A stretch of 64,000 bases of DNA, taken from the NCBI GenBank assembly GCA_028284285.1, contig JANQSA010000062.1:95288-159287 (forward strand). Direction: 5' to 3'. This DNA is from Croceivirga sp. (GTDB taxonomy: Bacteria; Bacteroidota; Bacteroidia; Flavobacteriales; Flavobacteriaceae). Below the pieces are notes generated by a model. The model was not told the DNA's origin. It ran no database searches and was given only the letters and a program-made list of their open reading frames with translations. A program made the translations under genes and the position numbers. Every line of letters starts with the position of its first letter. Positions within the stretch are counted from its first letter, which is position 1. Positions 1-8,478 of the stretch are shown here, piece by piece.

Positions 1-276
1 GTTATGGGTCTTCTCTACAAATTGAGGTTTAAGGGTTTGATCCTCGTTACGGGATTGATCATAGTAGCCGTATTTCCAGAGCATTCCAATACCTATCATG
101 TTCTGTTTCAGGCTAAATGCGGAACGCATATGTGATCCGGATAAAAAGCCCAGCCCCCCGGAATAGATTTTAAGTGCCTGATCTATGGCAAATTCCATGC
201 TAAAATAGGCAATGCGTTTTCCATATTTTTTAGTGGGGGTATACGGATGATTCCAGGTGGTGTAGTCGTGTGACAT
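1..276 (-). CDS. glgP: Alpha-glucan (glycogen) phosphorylase, N-terminal 92 residues, cut by window edge
   Basis: This is the 5' end of a gene on the minus strand that leaves the window at base 1. The ATG at 276 opens a frame without stop. The translation contains YFSMEFAIDQALKIYSGGLG at about residues 24-43, which matches the N-terminal glucan-binding signature of GT35 phosphorylases (family form YFSMEFGI...IYSGGLGVLAGDH). The family releases glucose 1-phosphate from storage or imported alpha-glucans in the cytoplasm. The third signature block reads FLSGSHMRSA instead of LAGDHLK, a mild divergence. Length and C-terminus cannot be judged. A TAnnTTTG box lies 20 bases upstream of the ATG. Recognition of the family is confident; substrate (glycogen, maltodextrin) is inferred. 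Confidence 0.85.
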   Translation of the reverse strand, partial: MSHDYTTWNHPYTPTKKYGKRIAYFSMEFAIDQALKIYSGGLGFLSGSHMRSAFSLKQNMIGIGMLWKYGYYDQSRNEDQTLKPQFVEKTHN

Positions 277-575
277 GGGTCTGTTTTATAGCGGCCAAAA
301 ATAAAGCAACCGATAGAAAAGGTAAACCAGATGCACGGTTTCTTTGTCCACAACTATGATTTTTTGAAAATCTTCAATTAAAAATCCGGTTTTTTGTCAA
401 TTTGATAAAAGCCGCTCGTCATAAGCGGTAATCCGGGAATTGTGGTGGTATTCGAAGTCTTTTCTTCCATCAATAGCTTAGGTATCCTTAGCGAAAAACG
501 AATTCTTACAACAGCTCATTGCAGTAACAATTCTCAGTGGTAATCGTCAATACTGTATAACTAAAGCAACTAAAA
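277..575. other. Intergenic region between divergent phosphorylase and TlpA-like genes
   Basis: No credible gene is seen. It holds the leader and -7 box of the minus-strand phosphorylase (296-303) and a small 5-bp hairpin CCGCT/AGCGG at 412-428 without a convincing role. No TAnnTTTG box was found before the plus-strand gene that starts at 576. Confidence 0.6.
296..303 (-). promoter_or_regulatory. Putative -7 promoter box of the phosphorylase gene
   Basis: Read on the minus strand the bases are TATTTTTG, a perfect match to the Bacteroidota -7 consensus TAnnTTTG, ending 20 bases before the ATG at 276. No clean TTG box was found 17-23 bases upstream, so the assignment rests on the -7 box and its position only. 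Confidence 0.45.
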
Positions 576-1475
576 ATGAAAACGTTAAGGTCAATACTAT
601 GGGTTGTTTTACTATGCCTTGGGTGTAAAAACGAGCATAAGAATTCAAATAGGACTACCGTTTCAGCATCTTTTAACCTCTCTTCAAGTATTAACAAGGA
701 ATTAAATGCAATACAAAGCATTAGCCAATTATTGATAAACAACCCGGATAATCAGGAGGATCACGATACAAACGATTCGATTACCCGCAAAATAAGCGTG
801 CACACTGAAAATATTATTGAGCTATTAATTACATCCTATGGAAAAACACCTACCGATACCATCTTTACGGTTTTGAGAAAACTGGACAATTCCGGATATA
901 TCCCCAACCCACTCTATGAAAAATTAAATGAAGAAGATTTTTCTACTGAAATTGGAAAAAGTGCAAACAAAGCCTATCAAAACTACTTAAAAGTAAAAGT
1001 TGATAAAACACATCAATTAAAACATATCAATTTACTGGACAAAAAGCTTTCCCTAAACAGGATCATTGAAAACGATACGGTAATGCTCCGGGATGTACTG
1101 CTAAAGCATAAGGGATATAAAGTTTTGGATTTTTGGGCTACATGGTGTGCCCCCTGTAGGGCATTTAACAGGAGGTTTCAAAACCACTATATGAAGTATA
1201 AGAACAAAGGGATAGAATTTTACGGAATAGGGATTAGCATTGATAATAAAAATGAACGGGATAAATTCCTAACGGCTGTTAGGAATGATAAAACACCGTG
1301 GAAACAGTTTATCGATGTAGATAATGAGATGTATACCCTTTTTGAGACTAATACAGTTCCCTATCAAATTCTTTTAAATGAACGTAATGAAATAATTAAA
1401 ATACTATCTCATGATATTCATAAAGAACTGGATGAAGTAGTAAAAGCGGCAGATACCAACATCATAAATAAATAA
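576..1475 (+). CDS. TlpA-like thioredoxin-fold lipoprotein
   Basis: A 299-residue protein of the TlpA/ResA thiol-disulfide oxidoreductase type. The N-terminus is hydrophobic and ends in CLGC (Cys17), a lipobox-like site that would anchor it to a membrane facing the periplasm. Residues 18-150 are a helical, polar region without recognised domain. The thioredoxin domain follows at about 155-290, with the redox motif WCAPC at 190-194 after LDFWAT and a cis-proline context VPYQ near 260. The family reduces or isomerises disulfides of exported proteins or of cytochrome maturation. No cytochrome genes are adjacent, so the partner is unknown. ATG start chosen because it begins the signal sequence directly. 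Confidence 0.85.
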   Translation: MKTLRSILWVVLLCLGCKNEHKNSNRTTVSASFNLSSSINKELNAIQSISQLLINNPDNQEDHDTNDSITRKISVHTENIIELLITSYGKTPTDTIFTVLRKLDNSGYIPNPLYEKLNEEDFSTEIGKSANKAYQNYLKVKVDKTHQLKHINLLDKKLSLNRIIENDTVMLRDVLLKHKGYKVLDFWATWCAPCRAFNRRFQNHYMKYKNKGIEFYGIGISIDNKNERDKFLTAVRNDKTPWKQFIDVDNEMYTLFETNTVPYQILLNERNEIIKILSHDIHKELDEVVKAADTNIINK

Positions 1476-1672
1476 TTGCAGGAGGAATTTCCGTGGTTTA
1501 CCCATGGGATAACACTTTTAACGGTCGGAGTTTGCAAATACAAACCCTAAGGCCACTTCCCTTCTACAGGACAGTTCGATCAATAGGGGGAATCCTGCAT
1601 CTTTCCTTTCCTTATTTCCCGGTTTTTGGCTATTTTGTTGGGAGTTAACTATTCACACCAATCAATACCTGT

Positions 1673-4600
1673 ATGAAGCTGTCCATTATGCTATCCCTTA
1701 CAGGGATGCTCCTAGGTTTAAATCCCGGATTTTCTCAAAAAAACACTTATGCCGATGCCTTAAAATCCTATGAATGGCGGGCTATTGGCCCGGCTAATAT
1801 GGGGGGTAGGGTCACGGATATCGATGGGATCCCGGGCGATCCCAGTACCTTCTACGTTTCCGGCGCTGACGGCGGTATTTTTAAGACCACCAATGGCGGG
1901 ATCCACTTTGAGCCCATTTTTGAAGGGCAACGGGCGTATTCTATCGGCGCATTGACCATAGCCCCTTCTGATCCCAATATCCTTTGGGTAGGAACGGGAG
2001 AAGGTGACCCTAGAAATAGCGTGGGCTATGGCTGGGGCGTGTATCGCTCCGTAGATGCGGGGAAGAACTGGGTACATCTTGGTTTAAAGGAAACCGAACG
2101 TATCAAGCGGATTGTGGTGGATCCCAATGATCCCGATGTAGCCTGTGTTTGTGCATTGGGAAAGGAATGGGGCCCAAATCCGGAACGGGGAGTGTTCAAA
2201 ACCACTGACGGAGGTAAAAGCTGGAAGAAAATACTGTATATCGACGAAGATACGGGCTGTGCGGATATCGCCATGGAGTTAAGCAATCCCCGGATTATGT
2301 ATGCGGGTATGTGGACGTTCCGGAGAAAACCCTGGCGTTTTGATGATGGCGGAAAGAACACCGCCATCTATCGTACCATGGATGGAGGAGAAACCTGGGA
2401 AAAGATCATGAAAGGCCTCCCTGAGACCCCAATGGCCCGTCCCGGGATCCATATTGCGAAGAGTAAGCCAAATATCATCTACCTGATGACGGAATTTCAG
2501 GGTGGGGGCACCGCCTTCCGGTCCGAAGATCGCGGGGAGAATTGGGTGATGGTGAATGATGATCCCAATATCAACTTTCGTCCTTTCTATTACAGTGATG
2601 TACGTGTAGATCCGAATAACCCGGACATTTTGTTTTCCATCTCCGGCCGGCTCAGCCGCTCCAAGGACGGAGGGAAAACCTGGGAACGGATTGCCAACAC
2701 GGTACATGGAGACCACCAGGCGCTTTGGATAGACCCTTCCAATTCCAACCGTATCCTGAACGGCAGCGATGGCGGCTATCAGGTGTCATACGACGGTGGG
2801 GACAGTTGGGAGATCATCAACAATGTGGAGTTGTCGCAATTCTACCAGATCTTTATCGACAACAAAGACCCCTATAATGTATACGGAGGTTTACAGGATA
2901 ACGGTACCTGGGTAGGCCCCAGTAATTCCCTGTATTCGGCTGGTATACTGAAACGGCATTGGAAGGGATTGGCCTATGGCGATGGCTACTTTGCCGTACC
3001 CATTCCCGGCAGTGAACATGAAGTATATGCCAATCTGCAAGGCGGGGTGATCTTTCATGTGGATTCCCGTCATGGCAATGTCCGGAACATCCATCCCTAT
3101 CCCAAGATCATTGGTTCTGCGGGTGATGCGATAGAAGACCATAAGTACCGTTTCAATTGGGATTCGCCCATTCTCATTTCGCCCCATGACCCCAATACCG
3201 TCTACTTTGGAGGGAATGTGGTCTTTAAATCGACAGATAGGGGGCATAGCTGGGAAGAGATCAGTGGGGATCTCACCACTAATGACAAATCCAAACAAAA
3301 GACCTCCGGAGGAGAGATCTACCAGGACAATACCGCCGCAGAATTCCATTGTTCTATTCTGTATATCGATGAATCCTCGGTGGAAAAAGGGGTGATCTGG
3401 GTCGGTACGGATGATGGGAATGTGCAGCTCACCCGGGATGGGGGAGCCACCTGGACCAAACTCAACGACCGGATCAAGGGCTTACCGGAATTTGCCTGGG
3501 TGGCCAAGATCCATGCTTCTGAGCACGATGCAGGGACCGCTTTTGTAACGGTGGATCAGCATCGCTCGGATGACTTCCGGCCGCATGCCTTTATGACCAC
3601 CGACTATGGCCAGAGCTGGACCAGGATCACCAATGGACTGCCCCAGGACGATTATGTAAAGGTAGTGCGTCAGGACCCAATAAATCCTAATCTCCTGTAT
3701 GCCGGGATGGAACACGGCATTTTTGCCAGTTGGGACAAAGGGAAATCCTGGACCAAGATCAATAATAACCTGCCCAATGTATCGGTAAGAGACCTTAGAA
3801 TTCAGGCCCGGGACCGGGATCTGATCGTAGGGACCCACGGAAGAGGGGCCTGGATCTTAGACGATATCCGCCCGTTACAGGAGATGGGCGATACCGAAGG
3901 CAAAGCCACGCATCTGTTCCCGGTACGGAGAGCCACCTTATGGCATATGTTCTGGCGACTGGAAAACCTGGGAGACAGACACTACAAGGCCAAAAACCCG
4001 GACTATGGCGCCAACATCAACTTCTATTTGGCCGAGGGGAAAAAGGAAACGGCTACGGTGGAGATCCTGGACGGTTCCGGAGCGGTGATCCGAACGCTAA
4101 AAGATACTACGATAACCAAGGGAGTAAACCGTATGGTTTGGGATCTGGGGCATGAGGCCGCGACCCAAATGGAAGGCGCTCCGGGCGGAGGTTTTTTCTC
4201 CGGCCGGATGCATCCGTTCGTTGCCCCGGGAAGCTATATCGCCCGACTCAAGGTACAAGATGCTGTTCTGGAAACCCCCATCGAAGTGCGGGCCGATCCC
4301 CGGATAGAGCTATCGGCGGAAGGCTATGCCGCCAGGACGAAAACGTTGTTGGCGCTTCGGGAGCTGTTATCGCAAACGAATGTGTTGATCAATAGCACGA
4401 ACACTTACAAAGAACAACTAGGGGCCTTGCATAAAAAAGTAAAACACAATAAAGGCCAGGATGCCGATGGCAGCTTATCAGCAGATATTAAAAAGGCGAT
4501 GCAACGCATCGCTGAATTCCGGGACGACATTTTAAAACGTCCCCCGCCGGATATAACCTACAGGCAGCGGCCGCGCTTACGGGAGGAGATCCGTTCGCTG

Positions 4601-4777
4601 ATGAGGGCGATCAACGGAGCCGTAGCCACGCCCACCCAACCCCAGCTGGCGCGGCTGGAGCAGTTGAAAGGCGAAGTAAGTGCCGCACGAAGTACGCTCA
4701 ACAGTATTCGCAACACCGTTATCCAGGGGATCAATGAGAAAACGAAAACGCTACCTCAGATTTCGGTGGGGGAGTAA
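1673..4777 (+). CDS. Exported BNR/sortilin-type beta-propeller protein (VPS10-domain glycosyl hydrolase family)
   Basis: A 1,034-residue protein with a Sec signal peptide (cleavage expected after about residue 21, GFSQ). Residues 30-750 contain repeated Asp-box motifs of the form S/T-x-D-x-G-x-x-W (for example SVDAGKNW, TTDGGKSW, SKDGGKTW, STDRGHSW, TTDYGQSW), the hallmark of sialidase/sortilin-type propellers; two propellers fit the length. A beta-rich region with a FlgD-like look (about 780-860) and a helical, charged C-terminus follow. Bacteroidota proteins of this architecture are usually annotated as glycosyl hydrolase or VPS10 domain proteins, but catalysis has rarely been shown. Its base composition is GC-richer than that of the genes that follow from 4.8 kb. 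Function beyond exported propeller is not assignable. Confidence 0.85.
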   Translation: MKLSIMLSLTGMLLGLNPGFSQKNTYADALKSYEWRAIGPANMGGRVTDIDGIPGDPSTFYVSGADGGIFKTTNGGIHFEPIFEGQRAYSIGALTIAPSDPNILWVGTGEGDPRNSVGYGWGVYRSVDAGKNWVHLGLKETERIKRIVVDPNDPDVACVCALGKEWGPNPERGVFKTTDGGKSWKKILYIDEDTGCADIAMELSNPRIMYAGMWTFRRKPWRFDDGGKNTAIYRTMDGGETWEKIMKGLPETPMARPGIHIAKSKPNIIYLMTEFQGGGTAFRSEDRGENWVMVNDDPNINFRPFYYSDVRVDPNNPDILFSISGRLSRSKDGGKTWERIANTVHGDHQALWIDPSNSNRILNGSDGGYQVSYDGGDSWEIINNVELSQFYQIFIDNKDPYNVYGGLQDNGTWVGPSNSLYSAGILKRHWKGLAYGDGYFAVPIPGSEHEVYANLQGGVIFHVDSRHGNVRNIHPYPKIIGSAGDAIEDHKYRFNWDSPILISPHDPNTVYFGGNVVFKSTDRGHSWEEISGDLTTNDKSKQKTSGGEIYQDNTAAEFHCSILYIDESSVEKGVIWVGTDDGNVQLTRDGGATWTKLNDRIKGLPEFAWVAKIHASEHDAGTAFVTVDQHRSDDFRPHAFMTTDYGQSWTRITNGLPQDDYVKVVRQDPINPNLLYAGMEHGIFASWDKGKSWTKINNNLPNVSVRDLRIQARDRDLIVGTHGRGAWILDDIRPLQEMGDTEGKATHLFPVRRATLWHMFWRLENLGDRHYKAKNPDYGANINFYLAEGKKETATVEILDGSGAVIRTLKDTTITKGVNRMVWDLGHEAATQMEGAPGGGFFSGRMHPFVAPGSYIARLKVQDAVLETPIEVRADPRIELSAEGYAARTKTLLALRELLSQTNVLINSTNTYKEQLGALHKKVKHNKGQDADGSLSADIKKAMQRIAEFRDDILKRPPPDITYRQRPRLREEIRSLMRAINGAVATPTQPQLARLEQLKGEVSAARSTLNSIRNTVIQGINEKTKTLPQISVGE

Positions 4778-4820
4778 AAGAGGGTAGTTCGGCGTATCCT
4801 GGGGATATGATTAGTAATGA

Positions 4821-4836
4821 TATACAGTTGTTAGCC
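4821..4836 (+). repeat. Half of a cassette-type repeat (right end)
   Basis: TATACAGTTGTTAGCC resembles the right-hand ends of the repeats farther along (for example AGACTGTTGGCTGC at 11700-11713). No left partner is clear upstream. It would mark the left border of the cassette-like stretch. Weak alone; listed because similar ends recur in most downstream gaps. Confidence 0.35.
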
Positions 4837-4852
4837 ATTATAAAAAAAGAAA

Positions 4853-5644
4853 TTGGGACTGTTAGACAAAATATTCAAAAAGAAAGAAACTGTAACAGTT
4901 GAGTTCTATAACTCTAAAGATGGAAGTCTAATCGGTACTTCGGACATGCCTGTTTCTCAGCTTCCCGATACCTTTGAAGTAGCGACCACTATGAGTCTTC
5001 ATGGTGAAGAATGGTCTGTTCAAGAAGCCATCCCTATGCGATCTGAGGAATTTCAAAAGAGCAAAAAGTTAACCCTCAGAATGAGCAAGATTGAATACAT
5101 GAACCCTAATGATCTCCTGTATTCACTACCAACTATCTCAAATGAACTTCCTGGAAGAACAGATGAAACGCCTTTTTCTGCCGAACCATTTTCAATTCAA
5201 GAGGATGATTGGCGGCAATTCGAGTTTCTTAGGAAGGAGTCTACACCTTTAATCGAAGTTGAGTGTTCTAAGATTGAGCAATTGAAGAAAGAATTCTCCA
5301 AAGAGGTTGATGAATCTTTCACTGCTTACACGAATTGCCATGTGAGAGATGTTATCGGTTACCCGGGTTTGGATATTAAGCTATCCGAATTGACTCAGTT
5401 GCTTAATAGCGAGGAAATAGGAGGCTTAAAATTTCATGGTGATAGCGGTTTTGTGGAAGGTGGATTTTCAATCCCCACCGCATCTTCTGTCTTCTTCGGA
5501 TTGGTAAAGAATGAAATTGTCCATGAACTTTGTATCGGCAATCTGACCGATGGAACAAGAAATGAAATACAGTCTATCCTACAAAGGTTCGACCTTCTAT
5601 TTGTGAACTGGTATCATGCTGAAGTGATTTCAAAAGATGATTGA
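4853..5644 (+). CDS. Conserved-looking hypothetical protein translationally coupled to kptA
   Basis: A 263-residue soluble protein with no domain I recognise. The start is TTG at 4853 giving MGLLDKIFKKK, an N-terminus typical of many cytoplasmic proteins, with a purine-rich stretch just before it; no better in-frame start is seen. The N-terminal part (12-100) is beta-rich and acidic; the C-terminal half (about 150-260) alternates helix and strand and contains an aromatic, glycine-rich segment (SGFVEGGFSIPTASSVFFG). There is no signal peptide or membrane segment. Its end overlaps the start of the KptA gene by 8 bases, so the two are very likely co-translated and functionally linked. Its function is unknown. 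Confidence 0.75.
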   Translation: MGLLDKIFKKKETVTVEFYNSKDGSLIGTSDMPVSQLPDTFEVATTMSLHGEEWSVQEAIPMRSEEFQKSKKLTLRMSKIEYMNPNDLLYSLPTISNELPGRTDETPFSAEPFSIQEDDWRQFEFLRKESTPLIEVECSKIEQLKKEFSKEVDESFTAYTNCHVRDVIGYPGLDIKLSELTQLLNSEEIGGLKFHGDSGFVEGGFSIPTASSVFFGLVKNEIVHELCIGNLTDGTRNEIQSILQRFDLLFVNWYHAEVISKDD

Positions 5645-6197
5645 ATACAAACGAAATATTCGAATCAGCAAATTCCTCAGTCTTGTTCTCCGTCATGCTC
5701 CTGAGAAAATTGGAATCAAACTAGATGATGCAGGATGGACGCTTATTGACGAGCTTGTTGACAAAATGAACTCTTCTGGTCAAAAAATTAATAGACAAGT
5801 TCTTCAACACATTGTAGCGACCAACAACAAGAAGCGATTTGCGATAAGCGAGGACGGACAGATGATTCGGGCTAACCAAGGACACTCAATCAAAGTCAAG
5901 CATGGTTATAAGTCAAAAACACCTCCTTCCAAGCTCTTCCATGGAACTGCCCTTAGAAATATGGAGAGTATTCTCAAATCAGGTCTCGATAAAAGAAACA
6001 GACATCACGTGCATCTAAGCGGTGATTTCGAGACGGCAATAGCCGTGGGTAAGAGACATGGCAAGCCAATAGTATTTAATGTCGATTCAGGTCAAATGTA
6101 TGCAGACAGGATGGAGTTCTATCAATCTGAAAACGGAGTTTGGCTGACTGAAAAGGTGCCACCGAAATATCTGATAATGAATAAAGACAATAGCTAA
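5637..6197 (+). CDS. kptA: RNA 2'-phosphotransferase (KptA/Tpt1 family)
   Basis: A 186-residue protein of the usual length for the family. Visible signatures: SKFLSLVLRHAPEKIGI at about 9-25, the N-terminal winged-helix region with the catalytic Arg-His pair, GW(T)LIDELV, HGYKS near 88, LFHGTALRNMESIL at 98-111, and HVHLSG at 122-127 before an NAD-binding region. Tpt1/KptA enzymes use NAD to remove a 2'-phosphate from RNA; the role in bacteria, which lack tRNA splicing that makes this end, is unsettled. The ATG at 5637 overlaps the upstream unknown gene by 8 bases. The following gap contains a cassette-type repeat. Family assignment is firm, biological substrate unknown. Confidence 0.93.
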   Translation: MIEYKRNIRISKFLSLVLRHAPEKIGIKLDDAGWTLIDELVDKMNSSGQKINRQVLQHIVATNNKKRFAISEDGQMIRANQGHSIKVKHGYKSKTPPSKLFHGTALRNMESILKSGLDKRNRHHVHLSGDFETAIAVGKRHGKPIVFNVDSGQMYADRMEFYQSENGVWLTEKVPPKYLIMNKDNS

Positions 6198-6256
6198 CAA
6201 GGTATATAATGCATAGCTTCCTGACGTCAGCTACGACACCATATACAAACCGTTGT
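6195..6256 (+). repeat. attC-like imperfect inverted repeat
   Basis: Nested inverted halves: ACAA (6197-6200) with TTGT (6253-6256), GTATAT (6202-6207) with ATATAC (6241-6246), TAGC (6214-6217) with GCTA (6230-6233), around a perfect palindrome CTGACGTCAG (6221-6230). The element starts right at the kptA stop codon and ends just before the next gene, as an integron attC site would. No integrase is in the window. Confidence 0.6.
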
Positions 6257-6265
6257 AGACCCCTT

Positions 6266-6631
6266 ATGAAAATGAATCATACAATACTAATCTTCTTATT
6301 ATTTTCCTTTTTTTGTAAAGCTCAACAAAACTCTGAACCGATTGAGATTTATGAAAAACACAAATCAAAAGGGAATTTCTACATCGGAGGTGATGAGTTG
6401 GAATTGCATGAAAACAATCGCTTTGTGTTTCGTCATATGACCCACAGCCTATTGAATGAGGATTTTGGTTCATGGCGTAGAGTCGATAATTATTTGACCA
6501 TAAAAATTGACTCAACAACTGGTTTTATATTCGGAGACGGAGTAATTGAATTTATGGTTCGCAAAAATAAGCTGATTGAGATTGAAAATGGGAGAAGAAA
6601 TGGAGGGTGGAACTTGAAAAGGCGGAAATAG
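6266..6631 (+). CDS. Small exported hypothetical protein
   Basis: About 121 residues from the ATG at 6266. A longer frame opens at 6209 but that part lies inside the inverted repeat and reads as non-natural protein, while from 6266 the sequence is a clean signal peptide (MKMNHTILIFLLFSFFCKAQ, possible cleavage after Ala or lipidation at the Cys). The mature part is about 100 residues, beta-rich, with a lipocalin or NlpE-like feel (GNFYIGGDELELHENNRFVF, then a repeat of short strands) but no definite family match. Expected in the periplasm or outer membrane. It is a single-gene unit between two inverted repeats. Confidence 0.6.
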   Translation: MKMNHTILIFLLFSFFCKAQQNSEPIEIYEKHKSKGNFYIGGDELELHENNRFVFRHMTHSLLNEDFGSWRRVDNYLTIKIDSTTGFIFGDGVIEFMVRKNKLIEIENGRRNGGWNLKRRK

Positions 6632-6722
6632 AAAACGCTCTTCAACGATTGCTGTAATTCGTTATGGTTTAGTACCACACTAACCCACCCGAACGGGGGC
6701 GGGAATAAAAGTAATAATCAAT

Positions 6723-6769
6723 GGCTCATTTGCCAGTGGATGATTCCACAGCGCAACTATAGCTGAGCC
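6723..6769 (+). repeat. attC-like hairpin between cassette genes
   Basis: GGCTCA (6723-6728) pairs with TGAGCC (6764-6769), with an inner stem GTGGA (6736-6740)/TCCAC (6745-6749). The right side, TATAGCTGAGCC followed by TTTGTATG, resembles the end at 11169-11181 (ATAGCCGAGATCGTT). Confidence 0.45.
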
Positions 6770-6792
6770 TTTGTATGTAATATTGTATTGAT

Positions 6793-7359
6793 ATGGAAAC
6801 CAAAGATATATTGTCCTTTAGTATCTCAATAATAAGCACAATCATTGCGATCTATGCTTTAATTGTAAGTCATAGGGCATCGAAAAAAGCGGCAAAAATT
6901 GAGTCATCTAATATTCTTAGTGAAATTCACGACAAGATTCGGAATGGCAGACAGGCCATGCGGGATATATTTGACATATGGCTGAAAGAAAAGAACAAAA
7001 GAATTTCACCTGATGAATTGCTGTTGGAAGAAAACAACAATGAGAAGGAGGATTTTATAAAGTATTACAATAAGAATTTCCACAGAAGTCCATCGGGTAA
7101 ATTAGCAAAAAATCAAAGCGATGAAATTCATCAATACCTTCACCAGGTTCATCACCTTTGGGAAAGGTATGAGAACAAGGAATTCGCCAAAGAGGCCATA
7201 ATGACAAAGTTCAAAGTAGCCATTAAAATGGACAAAACACTTTTGCAGTTATTTCTTGAAGCACATTGGAGGGAACATAAAGTACATGAAAAACCTCTTA
7301 GGAATAGATTTTGGAGTAATGTTCCAAAATTTATTGAAGAGGTTGATAAGTTGGATTAA
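6793..7359 (+). CDS. Hypothetical protein with one N-terminal membrane segment
   Basis: A 188-residue protein. Residues 6-27 (LSFSISIISTIIAIYALIVSH) form one membrane helix, followed by a basic turn and a long, highly charged alpha-helical cytoplasmic or periplasmic domain with predicted coiled-coil character (NILSEIHDKIRNGRQAMRDI; then DEIHQYLHQVHHLWERYENK). This layout is shared by many uncharacterised DUF4760-type proteins, but I cannot confirm the family. ATG at 6793 begins the helix directly. The gene is isolated, in the cassette-like stretch. Confidence 0.6.
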   Translation: METKDILSFSISIISTIIAIYALIVSHRASKKAAKIESSNILSEIHDKIRNGRQAMRDIFDIWLKEKNKRISPDELLLEENNNEKEDFIKYYNKNFHRSPSGKLAKNQSDEIHQYLHQVHHLWERYENKEFAKEAIMTKFKVAIKMDKTLLQLFLEAHWREHKVHEKPLRNRFWSNVPKFIEEVDKLD

Positions 7360-7617
7360 AATAGTAACAATACTACACACAGCAACGCCCATTATCCATC
7401 TGGATTTTGATATAAAAACTAACTCTCCTAACTTTAAGGTACTAAACGGGTTCCTGAATGATTTGAGCGGTGTCCGGCCATACTCGAGATTCCAGAAAGA
7501 TGATTAATCGAAGAAAAGAAATATCATTTCTCTATAAAGATATCCAAAGCACACGCCACAATACAAAGGGGTCGTAGCGAGGGTCTTTGTTGTGATGAAA
7601 AATTGAAAAAAAGTCTA
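7360..7617. other. Intergenic region with an imperfect hairpin
   Basis: No supported gene. Near the end, CACAA-TA-CAAAG (7557-7568) faces CTTTG-TTGTG (7585-7594), an inverted repeat of the type seen in neighbouring gaps. Short frames crossing the region have no signal or domain features and one overlaps the upstream gene. Confidence 0.4.
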
Positions 7618-8160
7618 ATGAGTGATGAATTAAACAAAGAATTGTATACTCAGCTTAAAGATGAATACAAGCAATATGGTTTTTATGTTCAAACACTGAC
7701 TAAAATGAAGTTTATTGCGATTTCGGCTCTTATCTCTTTTTTTATAGTAAATCAGGTTGCTTTTGATTTAATTAAAGACAATATGGAATTAGTATCCATT
7801 GGAATACTTTTAATTCCAATAGTCTCTTTCTTTATAGATTTAAAAATATTAGAAGTAACTCTACATATTCGTTCCATATCACTATTTTTAGCTGACAAAT
7901 TCAGTAATAATTCTTTTATTGGTGAGTGGGAAAAACATGTGTGGTCAAAAAATTTTATTGTAATAAGTAGAACCTATTTGACGTTATTCTCGTCTGCCGG
8001 AATTAGTTTCATTATTCTTTGGTCATCACTTATTCTTGTTGGATTTTATTTGACCACCGAATGGAGGACGTATTGTCTAGTTGGAGGAATTCTCTTCTCT
8101 ATTGGCGGAATACTTTTCAGTTCTATATTCTTTAGAAATATTTGGACTAACCAACATTAA
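7618..8160 (+). CDS. Four-helix membrane protein of unknown function
   Basis: About 180 residues from the ATG at 7618 (MSDELNKELYTQLKDEY); a TTG at 7603 in frame would add five residues but is less likely. After a charged amphipathic N-terminus there are two hydrophobic hairpins: about residues 27-70 (FIAISALISFFIVNQVAF; VSIGILLIPIVSFFIDL) and about 115-165 (LTLFSSAGISFIILWSSLIL; YCLVGGILFSIGGILFSSIF). The loop between them is short and basic. It resembles small inner-membrane proteins of integron cassettes in general style, but no family is recognised. Coding sequence is strongly AT-rich compared with the genes at 1.7-4.8 kb, consistent with a separate origin. Confidence 0.6.
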   Translation: MSDELNKELYTQLKDEYKQYGFYVQTLTKMKFIAISALISFFIVNQVAFDLIKDNMELVSIGILLIPIVSFFIDLKILEVTLHIRSISLFLADKFSNNSFIGEWEKHVWSKNFIVISRTYLTLFSSAGISFIILWSSLILVGFYLTTEWRTYCLVGGILFSIGGILFSSIFFRNIWTNQH

Positions 8161-8478
8161 ATAACAACACATAACAACCGTTGTAGTTTATCACAGCTCA
8201 ATTGCTTCACCAGTTCGCACTTTGTGTCGGTGTCATAATCGGAAATCATTGTGATTTACCATCTTCAGTTTTCGGCAGAACGATAGTTGAGCACTATTCT
8301 GTAACGAAACTATTGCCAAAACCATTAGCACAATTCAAACATTGTACAATACCCTGCATTGCTACTCATCGGGAGGGTAGTATACGAATTCCTCTGGCGT
8401 GGTTTAGATAAAATAAAAACGATACTTAGGTTGGATGCAATTCCTTAACTTAACCATCGAAACCTTACAACAGTGATC
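8161..8478. other. Intergenic region with cassette-type repeat
   Basis: The left end (8164-8184) has ACAAC facing GTTGT with a tandem ACAAC-C-GTTGT core, like the ends of the repeats at 6195 and 11060. The rest shows no gene I would support; a 69-codon frame at 8202-8411 lacks any feature of a real protein. Confidence 0.45.
8164..8184 (+). repeat. Short cassette-type repeat
   Basis: ACAAC at 8164-8168 and at 8174-8178, GTTGT at 8180-8184; the ACCGTTGTAG end is the same as in the 6195-6256 element. It begins three bases after the upstream stop codon. Confidence 0.45.

Noticed and set aside
6209..6265. Upstream part of the frame of the small exported protein
   Set aside because: These bases are the right half of an inverted repeat; a clean signal peptide starts at 6266.
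7256..7507. 83-codon plus-strand frame
   Set aside because: Overlaps the end of a better supported gene in another frame and has no recognisable features.
8202..8411. 69-codon open frame before the S9 peptidase
   Set aside because: Begins inside a cassette-type repeat region, has no signal, membrane or domain features and reads as random composition.
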